Made by a program: the position numbers and the translations under genes | In this document: in pieces, positions 57,801 through 64,000 of the stretch | How positions within the stretch are numbered: the stretch's first letter is position 1 | How the letters are laid out: each line of letters starts with the position of its first letter | The notes under the pieces: model-generated | Told to the model about the DNA's origin: nothing | Database searches by the model: none | The model's input: the letters and a program-made list of their open reading frames with translations, nothing else | Origin: Lytechinus variegatus | Lineage: Eukaryota; Echinodermata; Echinoidea; Temnopleuroida; Toxopneustidae | NCBI RefSeq assembly: GCF_018143015.1 | Contig: NC_054755.1 | Span: 10,580,124-10,644,123 of the forward strand | DNA length: 64,000 nt | Reading direction: 5' to 3'

Positions 57801-57948
57801 TGAAGGAATCTGGAAGAGTAAAGAAGAACTTCAGACTCTAAGAAAGAAGGATGCTGTCTTCGAGCCCCAGTCCATCACAACAGAAGAGGAGGAGTTCCAG
57901 ACCTGGCAACGGGCTGTCAAGAGAGGGCTGGCTTGGTATACCAGCTAA
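38537..57948 (+). CDS. GK5: GK5, glycerol kinase-like FGGY carbohydrate kinase (16 exons, 514 aa)
   Basis: Whole gene; CDS = 38537-38641, 40412-40505, 41501-41670, 42173-42262, 43296-43337, 44863-44938, 47134-47195, 47868-47941, 48681-48741, 51328-51454, 52127-52231, 52991-53085, 55017-55120, 56430-56492, 57074-57207, 57806-57948. These join to 1,545 bp in frame with GT-AG introns. The 514-residue product is close to human GK5 (529), which also has 16 exons. Visible motifs: [13 protein letters not shown] (11-23, ATP phosphate loop), [13 protein letters not shown] (79-91), [13 protein letters not shown] (179-191), [11 protein letters not shown] (259-269) whose Asp261 matches the catalytic base of glycerol kinases, LGTGAF (281-286) and DGG (425-427). 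As in human GK5, QRA replaces the QRE glycerol-binding pair of classical glycerol kinase. Expected reaction: ATP-dependent phosphorylation of glycerol or a related polyol. Human GK5 is tied to skin lipid metabolism; the substrate here is inferred only. Start: in-frame TAG at 38495-38497, no ATG between. Confidence 0.96.
38812..39497. mobile_element. large foldback in GK5 intron 1
   Basis: Left arm 38812-38948 (tagtcttgaggacgcaatga ... aaagatggatttcccta) pairs with right arm 39381-39497 (tagggaaatccatctttg ... tcattgcgtcctcaagacta). About 430 bp between arms hold a second foldback (39075-39322). Confidence 0.8.
39075..39322. mobile_element. MITE nested in the 38812-39497 foldback
   Basis: Ends cgtagacccctcgatccaca and tgtggattgaggggtctacg pair; inner arms ttattatttcacaaa...aaatttattac / gtaataaattt...tttgtgaaataataa also pair. 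Confidence 0.8.
39510..40411. other. rest of GK5 intron 1, nothing recognised
   Basis: Open frames here (e.g. 39900-40298) show no family motif and no phase-compatible splice sites for GK5. Confidence 0.4.
40412..40505 (+). CDS. GK5: GK5 exon 2 (residues 36-66 plus split codon)
   Basis: 94 bp; acceptor ttaaacag-like (tttaacag), donor gtttgt. Peptide [17 protein letters not shown] matches human GWVEIDPDVLWIQFVAV. Confidence 0.93.
40995..41041 (-). repeat. long C-run (G-run on minus strand)
   Basis: Nearly pure C for about 45 bp with runs of 6, 7 and 18, so four or more G-tracts on the minus strand. In GK5 intron 2. Confidence 0.85.
41501..41670 (+). CDS. GK5: GK5 exon 3 (residues 67-123)
   Basis: 170 bp; completes an Asp codon from exon 2 and ends in phase 0. 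Contains [16 protein letters not shown] and [11 protein letters not shown]; these form the sugar-binding side of the active site, including Trp104 at the glycerol kinase WQD position. Confidence 0.96.
42173..42262 (+). CDS. GK5: GK5 exon 4 (residues 124-153)
   Basis: 90 bp, phase 0 to 0, acceptor gtacag, donor gtaagt. Peptide [18 protein letters not shown] corresponds to human FTRSKRLFTASLFTFTTQ. A 600-bp GAT microsatellite starts about 40 bp into the next intron. Confidence 0.92.
42300..42895. repeat. (GAT)n / (GGT) microsatellite, about 600 bp
   Basis: Impure GAT repeat starting about 40 bp after GK5 exon 4. It stays open in several frames (poly-Asp, poly-Met, poly-Ile), which is composition and not coding. 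Confidence 0.95.
43296..43337 (+). CDS. GK5: GK5 exon 5 (residues 154-167)
   Basis: 42-bp micro-exon, phase 0 to 0, encoding [10 protein letters not shown] (human LRLVWILQNL). Found by joining phases across introns; too short to show alone. Confidence 0.9.
43378..43930. mobile_element. foldback MITE, AAGTCCACCCC type, copy 2
   Basis: gggtcaagtccaccccagaa at left, gttgggatgaatttggcctt at right; inside matches 23709-24314 (tcaaatcaac, cctcatttgcattc, gtgagtgacatcat). In GK5 intron 5, 40 bp after exon 5. Confidence 0.75.
44015..44156. mobile_element. foldback MITE, GATTTCCACTGA type
   Basis: gtgtttcgtgaaacaaatag ... gatttccactga pairs with tcagtggaaat ... ttttgtttcatgaaaata. A related stretch is at 56520-56640 in GK5 intron 14. 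Confidence 0.65.
44300..44411. mobile_element. foldback hairpin
   Basis: agtgcaatggacagaata ... gatgaaatgatccattc pairs with gaatggatctttatttcatc ... attctgtccattgcac around loop tacgcctcgtt. A flanking copy of the gagtgcaatggacaaaat end recurs at 44589. Confidence 0.75.
44863..44938 (+). CDS. GK5: GK5 exon 6 (residues 168-192 plus split codon)
   Basis: 76 bp, acceptor ttgtag, donor gttagt. Contains [16 protein letters not shown], the FGGY-family block equal to human [15 protein letters not shown]. Confidence 0.96.
45619..45857. mobile_element. short CACTGACGTA-ended element
   Basis: Left gccactgacgtacagataag followed by a G-run, right gctcattacgcactgtg. Similar in plan to the CAGTGGCG...G-run elements but only about 240 bp. 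GK5 intron 6. Confidence 0.5.
45848..46018. mobile_element. foldback MITE, GTTGTCGGATCTGACAAC family
   Basis: gaggagcgtttcttgaaggg ... tttatccgacagttgccata ... agttgtcggatctgacaact ... gatgaaatcctcccc. Opposite orientation to 60826-60970. Confidence 0.65.
46851..46991. mobile_element. foldback MITE, 141 bp
   Basis: aatattgactggctcttctt ... gaacatcaaatatattgcc pairs with ggcaatgtatttgatgttcc ... ggccagtcaatatt. GK5 intron 6, about 140 bp before exon 7. Confidence 0.8.
47134..47195 (+). CDS. GK5: GK5 exon 7 (residues 193-213)
   Basis: 62 bp; completes a Gly codon; peptide [18 protein letters not shown] matches human VYATDFSNASTTGLFDPY. Acceptor ttcag, donor gtaagt. Confidence 0.95.
47868..47941 (+). 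CDS. GK5: GK5 exon 8 (residues 214-237 plus split codon)
   Basis: 74 bp, acceptor attcag, donor gtagaa (not strong). Peptide [14 protein letters not shown] matches human ISIPLSLLPPVRDT. Confidence 0.93.
48448..48590. mobile_element. SINE 3' body fragment
   Basis: aatgctccccagggagtgga ... ggggtaatgatatctgtaaa ... tgtattaagcacctattta. Same body as 30860-31016 and 52500-52615. GK5 intron 8. Confidence 0.6.
48681..48741 (+). CDS. GK5: GK5 exon 9 (residues 238-258)
   Basis: 61 bp; peptide [18 protein letters not shown] (human SHNFGSVDEEIFGVPIPI). Followed by a 2.6-kb intron holding three nested insertions. Confidence 0.94.
49487..51092 (-). mobile_element. tRNA-derived SINE, split by a later insertion
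   Basis: Minus strand. The body and most of the head lie at 49487-49742 (B box GGGTTCGAATCC near 49687) and the head's first bases at 51071-51092 (cgctcgtggagcattgtggc in sense). Removing 49743-51070 and one copy of the flank restores a continuous head. Confidence 0.8.
49743..51070. mobile_element. CAGTGGCGTAGCTA element (hAT-like ends), G-run / GCGAGCGC family, copy 1
   Basis: 1,328 bp. Ends CAGTGGCGTAGCTACG and CCTAGCTACGCCACTG are inverted repeats; flanks GCCACAAC (49735-49742) and GCCACAAT (51071-51078) are an 8-bp near-perfect direct repeat. Inside: G/C runs, a purine-rich linker (49828-49935), then GC-rich near-palindromes of the CTCGCGCTTCGCGCTCGC type at about 50016, 50208, 50324, 50404, 50519, 50722 and 50823. 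No transposase reading frame. The hAT-like label rests on end sequence and duplication length only. Confidence 0.8.
51328..51454 (+). CDS. GK5: GK5 exon 10 (residues 259-300 plus split codon)
   Basis: 127 bp; contains [20 protein letters not shown] and LGTGAF. Asp261 aligns with the catalytic base of glycerol kinases. The acceptor lies only about 35 bp after the end of a foldback element. Confidence 0.97.
52127..52231 (+). CDS. GK5: GK5 exon 11 (residues 301-335 plus split codon)
   Basis: 105 bp; peptide [18 protein letters not shown] matches human FYPLIGWKIGQEVVCLAE. Acceptor gatag, donor gtaggt. Confidence 0.95.
52355..52615 (+). mobile_element. tRNA-derived SINE
   Basis: Head with A box-like tggtgtagtggt, anticodon-arm-like cgctttgtaagccg and B box-like gtgttcaaatccc, then the body aatgctccccagggtgtgga. 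GK5 intron 11. Confidence 0.75.
52991..53085 (+). CDS. GK5: GK5 exon 12 (residues 336-367)
   Basis: 95 bp; peptide [18 protein letters not shown] matches human SLEDSEGVCFVPSFSGLQ. Acceptor ttctag, donor gtaagt. Confidence 0.95.
53424..53545. mobile_element. foldback hairpin, about 50-bp stem
   Basis: aacaaatatatcaggctttg ... tatttatccgaggttgg pairs with ccaaccgaggattaataatt ... gcgtgatatatttgtt. GK5 intron 12. Confidence 0.8.
54168..54841. mobile_element. CAGGGGTGGATCCAGG element (hAT-like ends)
   Basis: Ends CAGGGGTGGATCCAGG and CCTCTGGATCCGCCACTG are inverted repeats; G- and C-runs lie just inside. Flanks AGATTTGA and AGATTGAA are similar 8-mers. A second foldback sits inside at 54369-54784. 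GK5 intron 12. Confidence 0.7.
54369..54784. mobile_element. nested foldback MITE, 42-bp inverted repeats
   Basis: ggcggccgcacaccttacga ... gcgacccgattttgg pairs with ctaaaatcgggtcgca ... tcgtaaggtgtgcggtcgcc with few mismatches. Confidence 0.9.
55017..55120 (+). CDS. GK5: GK5 exon 13 (residues 368-401 plus split codon)
   Basis: 104 bp; begins [19 protein letters not shown] (human APLNDPWACASFMGLKPST), then [12 protein letters not shown]. Note Cys in place of the family's usual small or aromatic residues. Acceptor ttgcag, donor gttggt. Confidence 0.94.
55716..55990 (+). mobile_element. tRNA-derived SINE
   Basis: A box-like cgtggtatagtggt (55727-55740), B box GGGTTCGAATCC (55772-55783), body ending gtgcgctatacaaatcctat. 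Same family, opposite strand, as the split SINE at 49487-51092. GK5 intron 13. Confidence 0.8.
55992..56276. mobile_element. foldback MITE, about 60-bp arms
   Basis: taacgtgtagaaggttta ... gggaaggaaatacaggcaga pairs with tctgcctgtatttccttccc ... taaaccttctccacgtta. Directly follows the SINE, probably inserted in or beside its tail. Confidence 0.9.
56430..56492 (+). CDS. GK5: GK5 exon 14 (residues 402-422 plus split codon)
   Basis: 63 bp; peptide [12 protein letters not shown] (human RNKQLYEMMKKE). Donor gtgatc is weak but phase and homology agree. Confidence 0.92.
56811..56870 (+). pseudogene. decayed partial copy of GK5 exon 15
   Basis: A copy of the exon 15 acceptor and first 34 exon bases lies 263 bp upstream of the real one. 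The ten bases up to the splice site (atctgaacag) are identical, then about 28 of 34 positions match, and a further block near 56850-56868 resembles the LLGQPI codons with a short deletion. In the GK5 frame it has TAG at 56830-56832 and no donor at the expected place, so it cannot replace exon 15. Probably an old tandem duplication that decayed. Confidence 0.7.
57074..57207 (+). CDS. GK5: GK5 exon 15 (residues 423-467)
   Basis: 134 bp; contains [20 protein letters not shown] and [15 protein letters not shown], matching human RADGGVCKNGFVMQMTSDLI and [18 protein letters not shown] contacts ATP in the fold. A foldback element begins 20 bp after the donor. Confidence 0.97.
57227..57394. mobile_element. 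foldback MITE, GGCCGTACGGC family, copy 2
   Basis: taccttggtcacatttgctc ... cggccgtacggcgagtcgaa pairs with ttgacttgccgtacggccgc ... gagcaaatgtgaccaaggta; arms of about 50 bp. Begins 20 bp after the GK5 exon 15 donor. Confidence 0.9.
57806..57948 (+). CDS. GK5: GK5 exon 16 and stop (residues 468-514)
   Basis: 143 bp ending in TAA at 57946-57948. Peptide [20 protein letters not shown] (human FWTDKEELKKLRQSEVVFKP) and [14 protein letters not shown] at the C-terminus (human WAKAVKRFSNWYNKT). Confidence 0.95.
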
Positions 57949-58007
57949 GTCAGCAGGGGGCTTCATAAAGCTGTTTGTGAGTTATGCAAGACTAGTGACC
58001 ATCTTGT

Positions 58008-59660
58008 GCTACATGATATACCAAACTCTTTCCCCTTATTATGGTTGGTGTATCATTCCATAATTCTATTGAAATCCTGGCCCCTTGGCAGAAAGAGTTG
58101 CTACATGATATACCAAACTCTTTCCCCATATTATGGTTGGTGTATCATTCCATAATTCTATTGAAATCCTGGCCCCTTGGCAGAAAGAGTTGCTACATGA
58201 TATACCAAACTCTTTCCCCATATTATGGTTGATGTATCATTCCATAATTCTATTGAAATCCTGGCCCATGGCAGAAAGAGTTACTACATGATATACCAAA
58301 CTCTTTCCCCATATTATGGTTGATGTATCATTCCATCATTCTATTGAAATCCTGGCCCCATGGCAGAAAGAGTTGCTGCATGATATACCAAACTCTTTCC
58401 CCATATTATGGTTGATGTATCATTCCATAATTCTATTGAAATCCTGGTCCTGTGGCAGAAAGAGTTGCTACATGATATACCAAACTCTTTCCCCATATTA
58501 TGGTTGATGTATCATTCCATAATTCTATTGAAATCCTGGTCCTGTGGCAGAAAGAGTTGCTACATGATATACCAAACTCTTTCCCCATATTATGGTTGGT
58601 GTATCATTCCATAATTCTATTGAAATCCTGGCCCCTTGGCAGAAAGAGTTGCTACATGATATACCAAACTCTTTCCCCATATTATGGTTGGTGTATCATT
58701 CCATAATTCTATTGAAATCCTGGCCCCTTGGCAGAAAGAGTTGCTACATGATATACCAAACTCTTTCCCCATATTATGGTTGATGTATCATTCCATAATT
58801 CTATTGAAATCCTGGTCCTGTGGCAGAAAGAGTTGCTACATGATATACCAAACTCTTTCCCCATATTATGGTGGATGTATCATTCCATAATTCTATTGAA
58901 ATCCTGGCCCCTTGGCAGAAAGAGTTGCTACATGATATACCAAACTCTTTCCCCATATTATGGTTGGTGTATCATTCCATAATTCTATTGAAATCCTGGC
59001 CCCTTGGCAGAAAGAGTTGCTACATGATATACCAAACTCTTTCCCCATATTATGGTTGGTGTATCATTCCATAATTTTATTGAAATCCTGGCCCCTTGGC
59101 AGAAAGAGTTGCTACATGATATACCAAACTCTTTCCCCATATTATGGTTGGTGTATCATTCCATAATTCTATTGAAATCCTGGCCCCTTGGCAGAAAGAG
59201 TTGCTACATGATATACCAAACTCTTTCCCCATATTATGGTTGGTGTATCATTCCATAATTCTATTGAAATCCTGGCCCCTTGGCAGAAAGAGTTGCTACA
59301 TGATATACCAAACTCTTTCCCATATTATGGTGGATGTATCATTCCATAATTCTATTGAAATCCTGGCCCCTTGGCAGAAAGAGTTGCTACATGATATACC
59401 AAACTCTTTCCCCATATTATGGTTGGTGTATCATTCCATAATTCTATTGAAATCCTGGCCCCTTGGCAGAAAGAGTTGCTACATGATATACCAAACTCTT
59501 TCCCCATATTATGGTTGATGTATCATTCCATAATTCTATTGAAATCCTGGCCCCTTGGCAGAAAGAGTTGCTACATGATATACCAAACTCTTTCCCCATA
59601 TTATGGTTGATGTATCATTCCATAATTCTATTGAAATCCTGGCCCCATGGCAGATAGAGT
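58008..59660. repeat. 92-bp minisatellite, about 18 copies, after the GK5 stop
   Basis: Unit starts gctacatgatataccaaact, then ctttccccatattatggttg, gtgtatcattccataattct, attgaaatcctggccccttg, gcagaaagagtt. Copies are nearly identical; units near 58255 and 59320 each lack one base. Variants: TCCTGTGG or CCCATGG for CCCCTTGG, GATG for GGTG. GAAAGAGTT and AACTCTTTC in adjacent positions form a 9-bp stem across each junction. Confidence 0.97.
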
Positions 59661-59680
59661 TGCCTTTGAAGGAATCTAAA

Positions 59681-59686
59681 AATAAA
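59681..59686 (+). terminator. candidate GK5 poly(A) signal
   Basis: First clear AATAAA after the GK5 stop, 1.7 kb on and just past the 92-bp minisatellite. If used, the whole array would be in the GK5 3' UTR; a non-canonical signal nearer the stop is possible. Confidence 0.3.
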
Positions 59687-59995
59687 CCAAATCAAATGCA
59701 ATTCCATAATATTTGCGTTTCATTGGTTGAAATCAAGCTACATTTGATTTTCTGAGTTGTGTTTGATTGCAACGGTTTCTGCAACGGGCCCCTTGACAGT
59801 CATTTTTTGCATTCCAATGCTTATTATCAAAGAACAGAATTTTAACCTAAAACAAAAGGAGTGGATTTCAAGTTTAGCCGATGAGAATACTAACCATGAA
59901 GAATCTGCTTTAGCATTATAAAGGGTCACTAGTCACAAGTAAAGTCTCTTACAAGCAGCTTTATGATCTACACACATTCCTCATTTACCTGACCA

Positions 59996-60205
59996 GTGGG
60001 GTGTTTCACAGAGATTTAAGTATGACTTGGAGCCGTACTTAAATTTTAGTTGAGTGTGGTATGAAATGAATCACCACATTGGTCAAATCATGCTAAAGAG
60101 GATGCAGGCTACTCCGTATTAACTAATAAGATTGCGCATTACATATAATATGCGCATCGGCACTTAAGTATGACTGTAAGTCACACTTAACTCCTTGTGA
60201 AACAC
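59996..60205. mobile_element. foldback MITE, GTGTTTCACA...TTAAGTATGACT type
   Basis: ggggtgtttcacagagattt ... aagtatgacttgg at left; cttaagtatgactgtaag ... ccttgtgaaacacccccac at right. Confidence 0.65.
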
Positions 60206-60825
60206 CCCCACCCCCTACCTTCCCTCCCCCCCCTCCCCCGGTGCTCAATGGCCCTACCTCAGAAGTAAAGAGTGATCTTTGCAACAATTTATACCGAATA
60301 GACGGTGTAAACACGTGTTGTACATCTCAGAAGCTCTTTGTCAAAATAACAGTACAATTGCAAATTTCGGCAAAATTTTAATCCCAACTCTTCTTAAAAA
60401 AGATATTTATGAAATTTATGAAAGATATTTATGAAATTTCTAGCATTTATTGACTTACGTCTATGTTTGGAGTGTACATTGTAAAATTATGGATTGTTTG
60501 AGAAGTACACTTATAAATGTGGCATATTCTAAGGGCCATGTGGTTAAAAAAGTCCTCGCCAAGGAGATATTCATTCATCCCGTGGTAAAGATATTATGAC
60601 TTGGTGCAGATCAGTGGTTACCTCAAATCTGTCCGATGAAAATTAACCTACCTCGAATGCAACATCGTGGGAGCTTTTCAAGAAGATATCTATCACTGAT
60701 TTTCACCAAAAAAATGTTATAAGCTACAGGAAATCCTTCTGATTGGCTTGGCTGAGAGCAAGTTAGTTTGTGAAAATCGCTGACAAAGCTACTCATGAAA
60801 AGCTCCCCGAATGCTATTCTGGGGA

Positions 60826-60970
60826 GCATTTCGTCAACATTTTGTCCGACAAGTTGTCAGATCTGACAACTTTTCTTGATTGTGATTGGCTGAGAAGCAC
60901 TGTTGCTATGGTAACTGTCAGATAAAATGGGACTTGTCGGATAAAACGTTTAACAAGCCCTTTCACATTG
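60826..60970. mobile_element. foldback MITE, GTTGTCAGATCTGACAAC family
   Basis: ggggagcatttcgtcaacat ... agttgtcagatctgacaact (part of a perfect 22-bp palindrome, 60851-60872) ... ggacttgtcggataaaacgt. Relative of 45848-46018. Confidence 0.7.
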
Positions 60971-62480
60971 TCCTGTGGTTTGTATCGAGAGTGTGTCACA
61001 GTATTGAAAATGGAAATGATTTAAATCTCATACCAGTAAGTTGCAATCATGAACAACTCAATTAAGGAGTATTTAATGATCAAATATTGCTCTAAATTTG
61101 TTGATATAGTTTATCAAAATGAATATATATATTGTTTTTTTATGATGCATCGAAAAATATCAATCTGATTATTGTACAGGTCAAGTATCTAATCAGAGGA
61201 AAGTTTTGAGACTGGGTGCTCATTCAAATAAGAGATGAGTAGTTCTGAATGTCAATTGCAGAAATAGCGCTTTCCAAAACCCCTGGAACAGCTGTTAATA
61301 ATGTTTTAGAATACCTCAATACTGCCATATTTTTACCGAGGCATATATATATATATATGTCAGAAGGCTGTGATCTAAACAGCCAATCAGAGCATTGTTC
61401 ATCTACATCACAATTTGAAATGAAAGCATTACAGTAAAAGGGAATGTGAATATACAAGTAAAGTGTGTGTGTGTGTATGTACAGAAAATCGGCAACATTT
61501 GCAGTATTATGTATATGAGTACATGTATATGAATAAACATTTAGTTAACACAGTATTTGTCGTCGAGGGTACTTATCTGCACAGTAAGAGTTGATAAAAA
61601 GCGGAACCTCCCTGCCAGGCACTCCTGCATTGCAGGAGTCAATATAGCAGCAGTGCTGACTTTATATCTATCAACTATTTTCCCTTTTTACTGTAGCCTT
61701 TGAATGCATGCAGCATCTTTTATGTTTTGCTTCTGCTATGCAGACAAGAAAAAAATTAGAAGGTGAATACTAGAAAATTCACTTAACTTTGTATATGAAT
61801 ACTGACAGTTACTCGTTTAATTGCATTTATTTGCAATTTAAAATAATTTGCAGATTGTGTCTTCATGTTTTACCAAATGAAGTGATATTATGATTGACCA
61901 AATGTTTATATTCTTTCATTTTGACATAATTATTATGCATGCTTTAAAAATATTACTATCTCAGAAATTTTATATAGTTACTATTGTATAATATTGGTCG
62001 AATATGCGTGAAATCTGTTATAGGCTATTAACTCTTTGCACACTTAATTTATTCTGGAGGGATATTGACAATTGTTTCCATGCTTTCTTTAATTTAAGAT
62101 ATCAATACTTATTATCATTATATAGATATTATCCAAGAACTATTGCCTTTATTGGCTTATCTAATTTGATGGTAGGGGAGAAAACTAATTATTAGGATTG
62201 ATGAATTTAATTTTGCAAATGTGCAAAAATTGCAACATCAGCATGCAAAGGGTCAATGGTTTTATTATCTGTATATTCAATCTTTGACCTGTATATGAGT
62301 AAAGGTCACAGTGGTATTCAGCAGCCTTCATTGTTTTAAAAATTGATTTATAACATTTTCAGAATTGTTACATTGCCTTTTACACGGAAATGCATGTTTG
62401 TATATTCTTTCATTTGGTCAGCCTTTCAATAATTTGTGTACAACTGAAATAGATATAGGATTTTTTTTTTTCATTTGGCA
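60971..62480. other. no gene recognised
   Basis: AT-rich flank with an (AT)n run near 61340 and a (GT)n run near 61465. A fragment at 61608-61665 (caatatagcagcagtgct) resembles the left end of the element at 11646. Confidence 0.4.
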
Positions 62481-62483
62481 GGG

Positions 62484-63025
62484 CTCGACATTAGCAGGCA
62501 CCCGGATCAGGCGCCCGAAATTTCCAGAATTGATTTCTAATTCCTCCCATCAAATAAGTTTTAAAATATGTCAGAGCTTTATGATATTTTGTGTTCTGAG
62601 AGATTTTTTTATGAAACTCCCAGAATTAACTATTCTCAAGGAAGAAATACAATTCACGGGAAAGTCATAAACAAAGAAAATACAACAAAGTAGAAGTTGT
62701 CAACATCACACATTAATGCATAATTGTTCAGAACATGTTTTGAGGTGCTGGCAATATCGGATATTTAATCAACTTCACATACCTATCTGGAATGAACTCT
62801 ATCCTGGAAGATATATAATTCAAGTATCTTCCTGACAATGTCGGAAAGGGAAAGAAAATGGAATAGAAGTTGTCAACATCAAAGTTGATTGTGTGTGCAT
62901 GATGGTTTGGTCACTCAAAATGAAATTTTATTCTGGGCGCCCAACACTGAACTTTGGGGCTCAAAATTATAAAATCTGGGCGCCTGGCCTGATTCCTGGG
63001 GGAAAAATGTTGAGTGTCGAGCCCC
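62484..63025. mobile_element. foldback element, GGGCTCGACATT ends
   Basis: agggctcgacattagcaggc ... atcaggcgcccgaaattt at left; aaatctgggcgcctggcctg ... atgttgagtgtcgagcccc at right are imperfect inverted repeats. Confidence 0.7.
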
Positions 63026-64000
63026 ATATCCAAGACAGGTCACAAAGCTTTCTTTGATGGGCCCCAAGGTCTGCCAAAATGAAGGAAAACATGACGAAAA
63101 ATTGTAACGTCTCGAATTCAATCTCAACTTGATTGATGCCTAAAGAGATGAGGGATAATTCAATATTTGTCATCTTGATTATTTAATTCTTCATTATTAT
63201 AAAGTACTAAATATTTTTAATTAGAATTCATCAACTCATGTAAAAGATTAAGCTATTATATAGTTATTGGTATTGAACTTTCATCTTTCAATCAGGTCAT
63301 TGGTTAAAGATGACAATTTCCCTCAGCAAAAGCAAAAGAAAAAAATAATCATCCGCAGTATGCAGTTCTGATTTATTCAGTTGATCTGCAGTCCTGGTTT
63401 ATTCCTTCGATGCTTCAATGCGTATAGGTCAGCTACAGCCAAAACTTCATTATTATATTATTTTCAATTATGCAAAATCATTTTTGATGAAAGAGGTTAC
63501 AAAATGCTTATGTGAAAGAAATAGTACTTTAATCCTGTCTGAAATCACGACAAATTAAGAGAATTATTTTTGTTTTGAAATTGCTACTTCATTGTATTAG
63601 AGAAAAGATCATTTTAATTTTACAATCTTTTGATTAATGCTTGTTACAATTACATTGTCTTTCAATGAAAATATGCTGCTTTTTTAATGGGAAATAATTT
63701 AGTATTTTCATTTCACAATGTCTTTATGACTGCTTGATAAAGTTAAATTGTCTTTTATAAGAAAGATTTGTATGACCTGTGAGTGTAATCTGGTATTATG
63801 GTACATTGCTTTTTTAATGGAATTGATCAAAGATCATGTTATGTATATGATTAGAGAGAGTTATATGATATCTAATTCAGGGTATTTGTAATATTTTGGT
63901 TAAAGATATTTCTAATTAAATAGAAAATCATGCCAAAGATTAAATGCGTGGTTCCAAGCTTATTTGTTGTACGATTTATTCATTGAATGTGTGAAAGGAG
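63026..64000. other. no gene recognised
   Basis: AT-rich, no exon-like blocks or clear repeats. Confidence 0.4.

Larger units (their letters stand above)
57956..59968. mobile_element. foldback MITE (CATAAAGCTGTTCGTAAG family) carrying the 92-bp array
   Basis: Left arm 57956-58002 (cttcataaagctgtttgtga ... gactagtgacc) is inverted at right, 59923-59968 (gggtcactagtcac ... acaagcagctttatgatcta). The arms match those at 16960-17129. The minisatellite lies between them. Left arm starts 8 bp after the GK5 stop. Confidence 0.7.

Noticed and set aside
58041..59610. Series of overlapping 63-124-codon frames with the same peptide
   Set aside because: They are the 92-bp repeat read in rotating frames; 92 is not a multiple of three and no start context or homology supports translation.

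Overview
This is an animal nuclear sequence. It is AT-rich, with small exons split by GT-AG introns and dense non-autonomous repeats. Protein similarity places it among invertebrate deuterostomes. The repeat landscape (tRNA-headed SINEs, many short foldback elements, G-run/CAGTGGCG-ended elements) suggests an echinoderm, most likely a sea urchin. That species call is inference.

Two complete protein-coding genes can be assembled exon by exon, both in frame from start to stop. CCDC39 lies on the minus strand (35018 down to 10105): 21 exons, 957 residues. It is the axonemal coiled-coil protein that, with CCDC40, sets the 96-nm repeat of motile cilia. GK5 lies on the plus strand (38537 to 57948): 16 exons, 514 residues, a glycerol kinase-like member of the FGGY sugar kinase family. 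The genes are divergent (head to head), with start codons 3.5 kb apart. An in-frame stop lies just upstream of each chosen ATG with no other in-frame ATG between. I see no evidence that the two proteins share a pathway.

Layout: 1-10104 is the 3' flank of CCDC39, with a 29-bp minisatellite (2841-3572), a duplicated polypyrimidine tract (4827-5530), a small foldback element and a tRNA-like SINE head. 10105-35018 is CCDC39; its introns hold a DR1-motif tandem element (11646-12740), a SINE, several foldback elements and a 743-bp element with very long inverted repeats and a perfect 9-bp target duplication. 35019-38536 is the shared upstream region, itself invaded by repeats. 38537-57948 is GK5; its introns hold a 600-bp GAT tract, a three-deep nested insertion (49396-51293) and a decayed copy of the start of exon 15. 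After the GK5 stop comes an 18-copy, 92-bp minisatellite (58008-59660) lying between the two arms of a foldback element. 60-64 kb has only repeats and unassigned AT-rich sequence.

I found no transposase, reverse transcriptase, CRISPR array or functional RNA gene. The unusual content is in the repeats, the decayed exon and the insertion histories.
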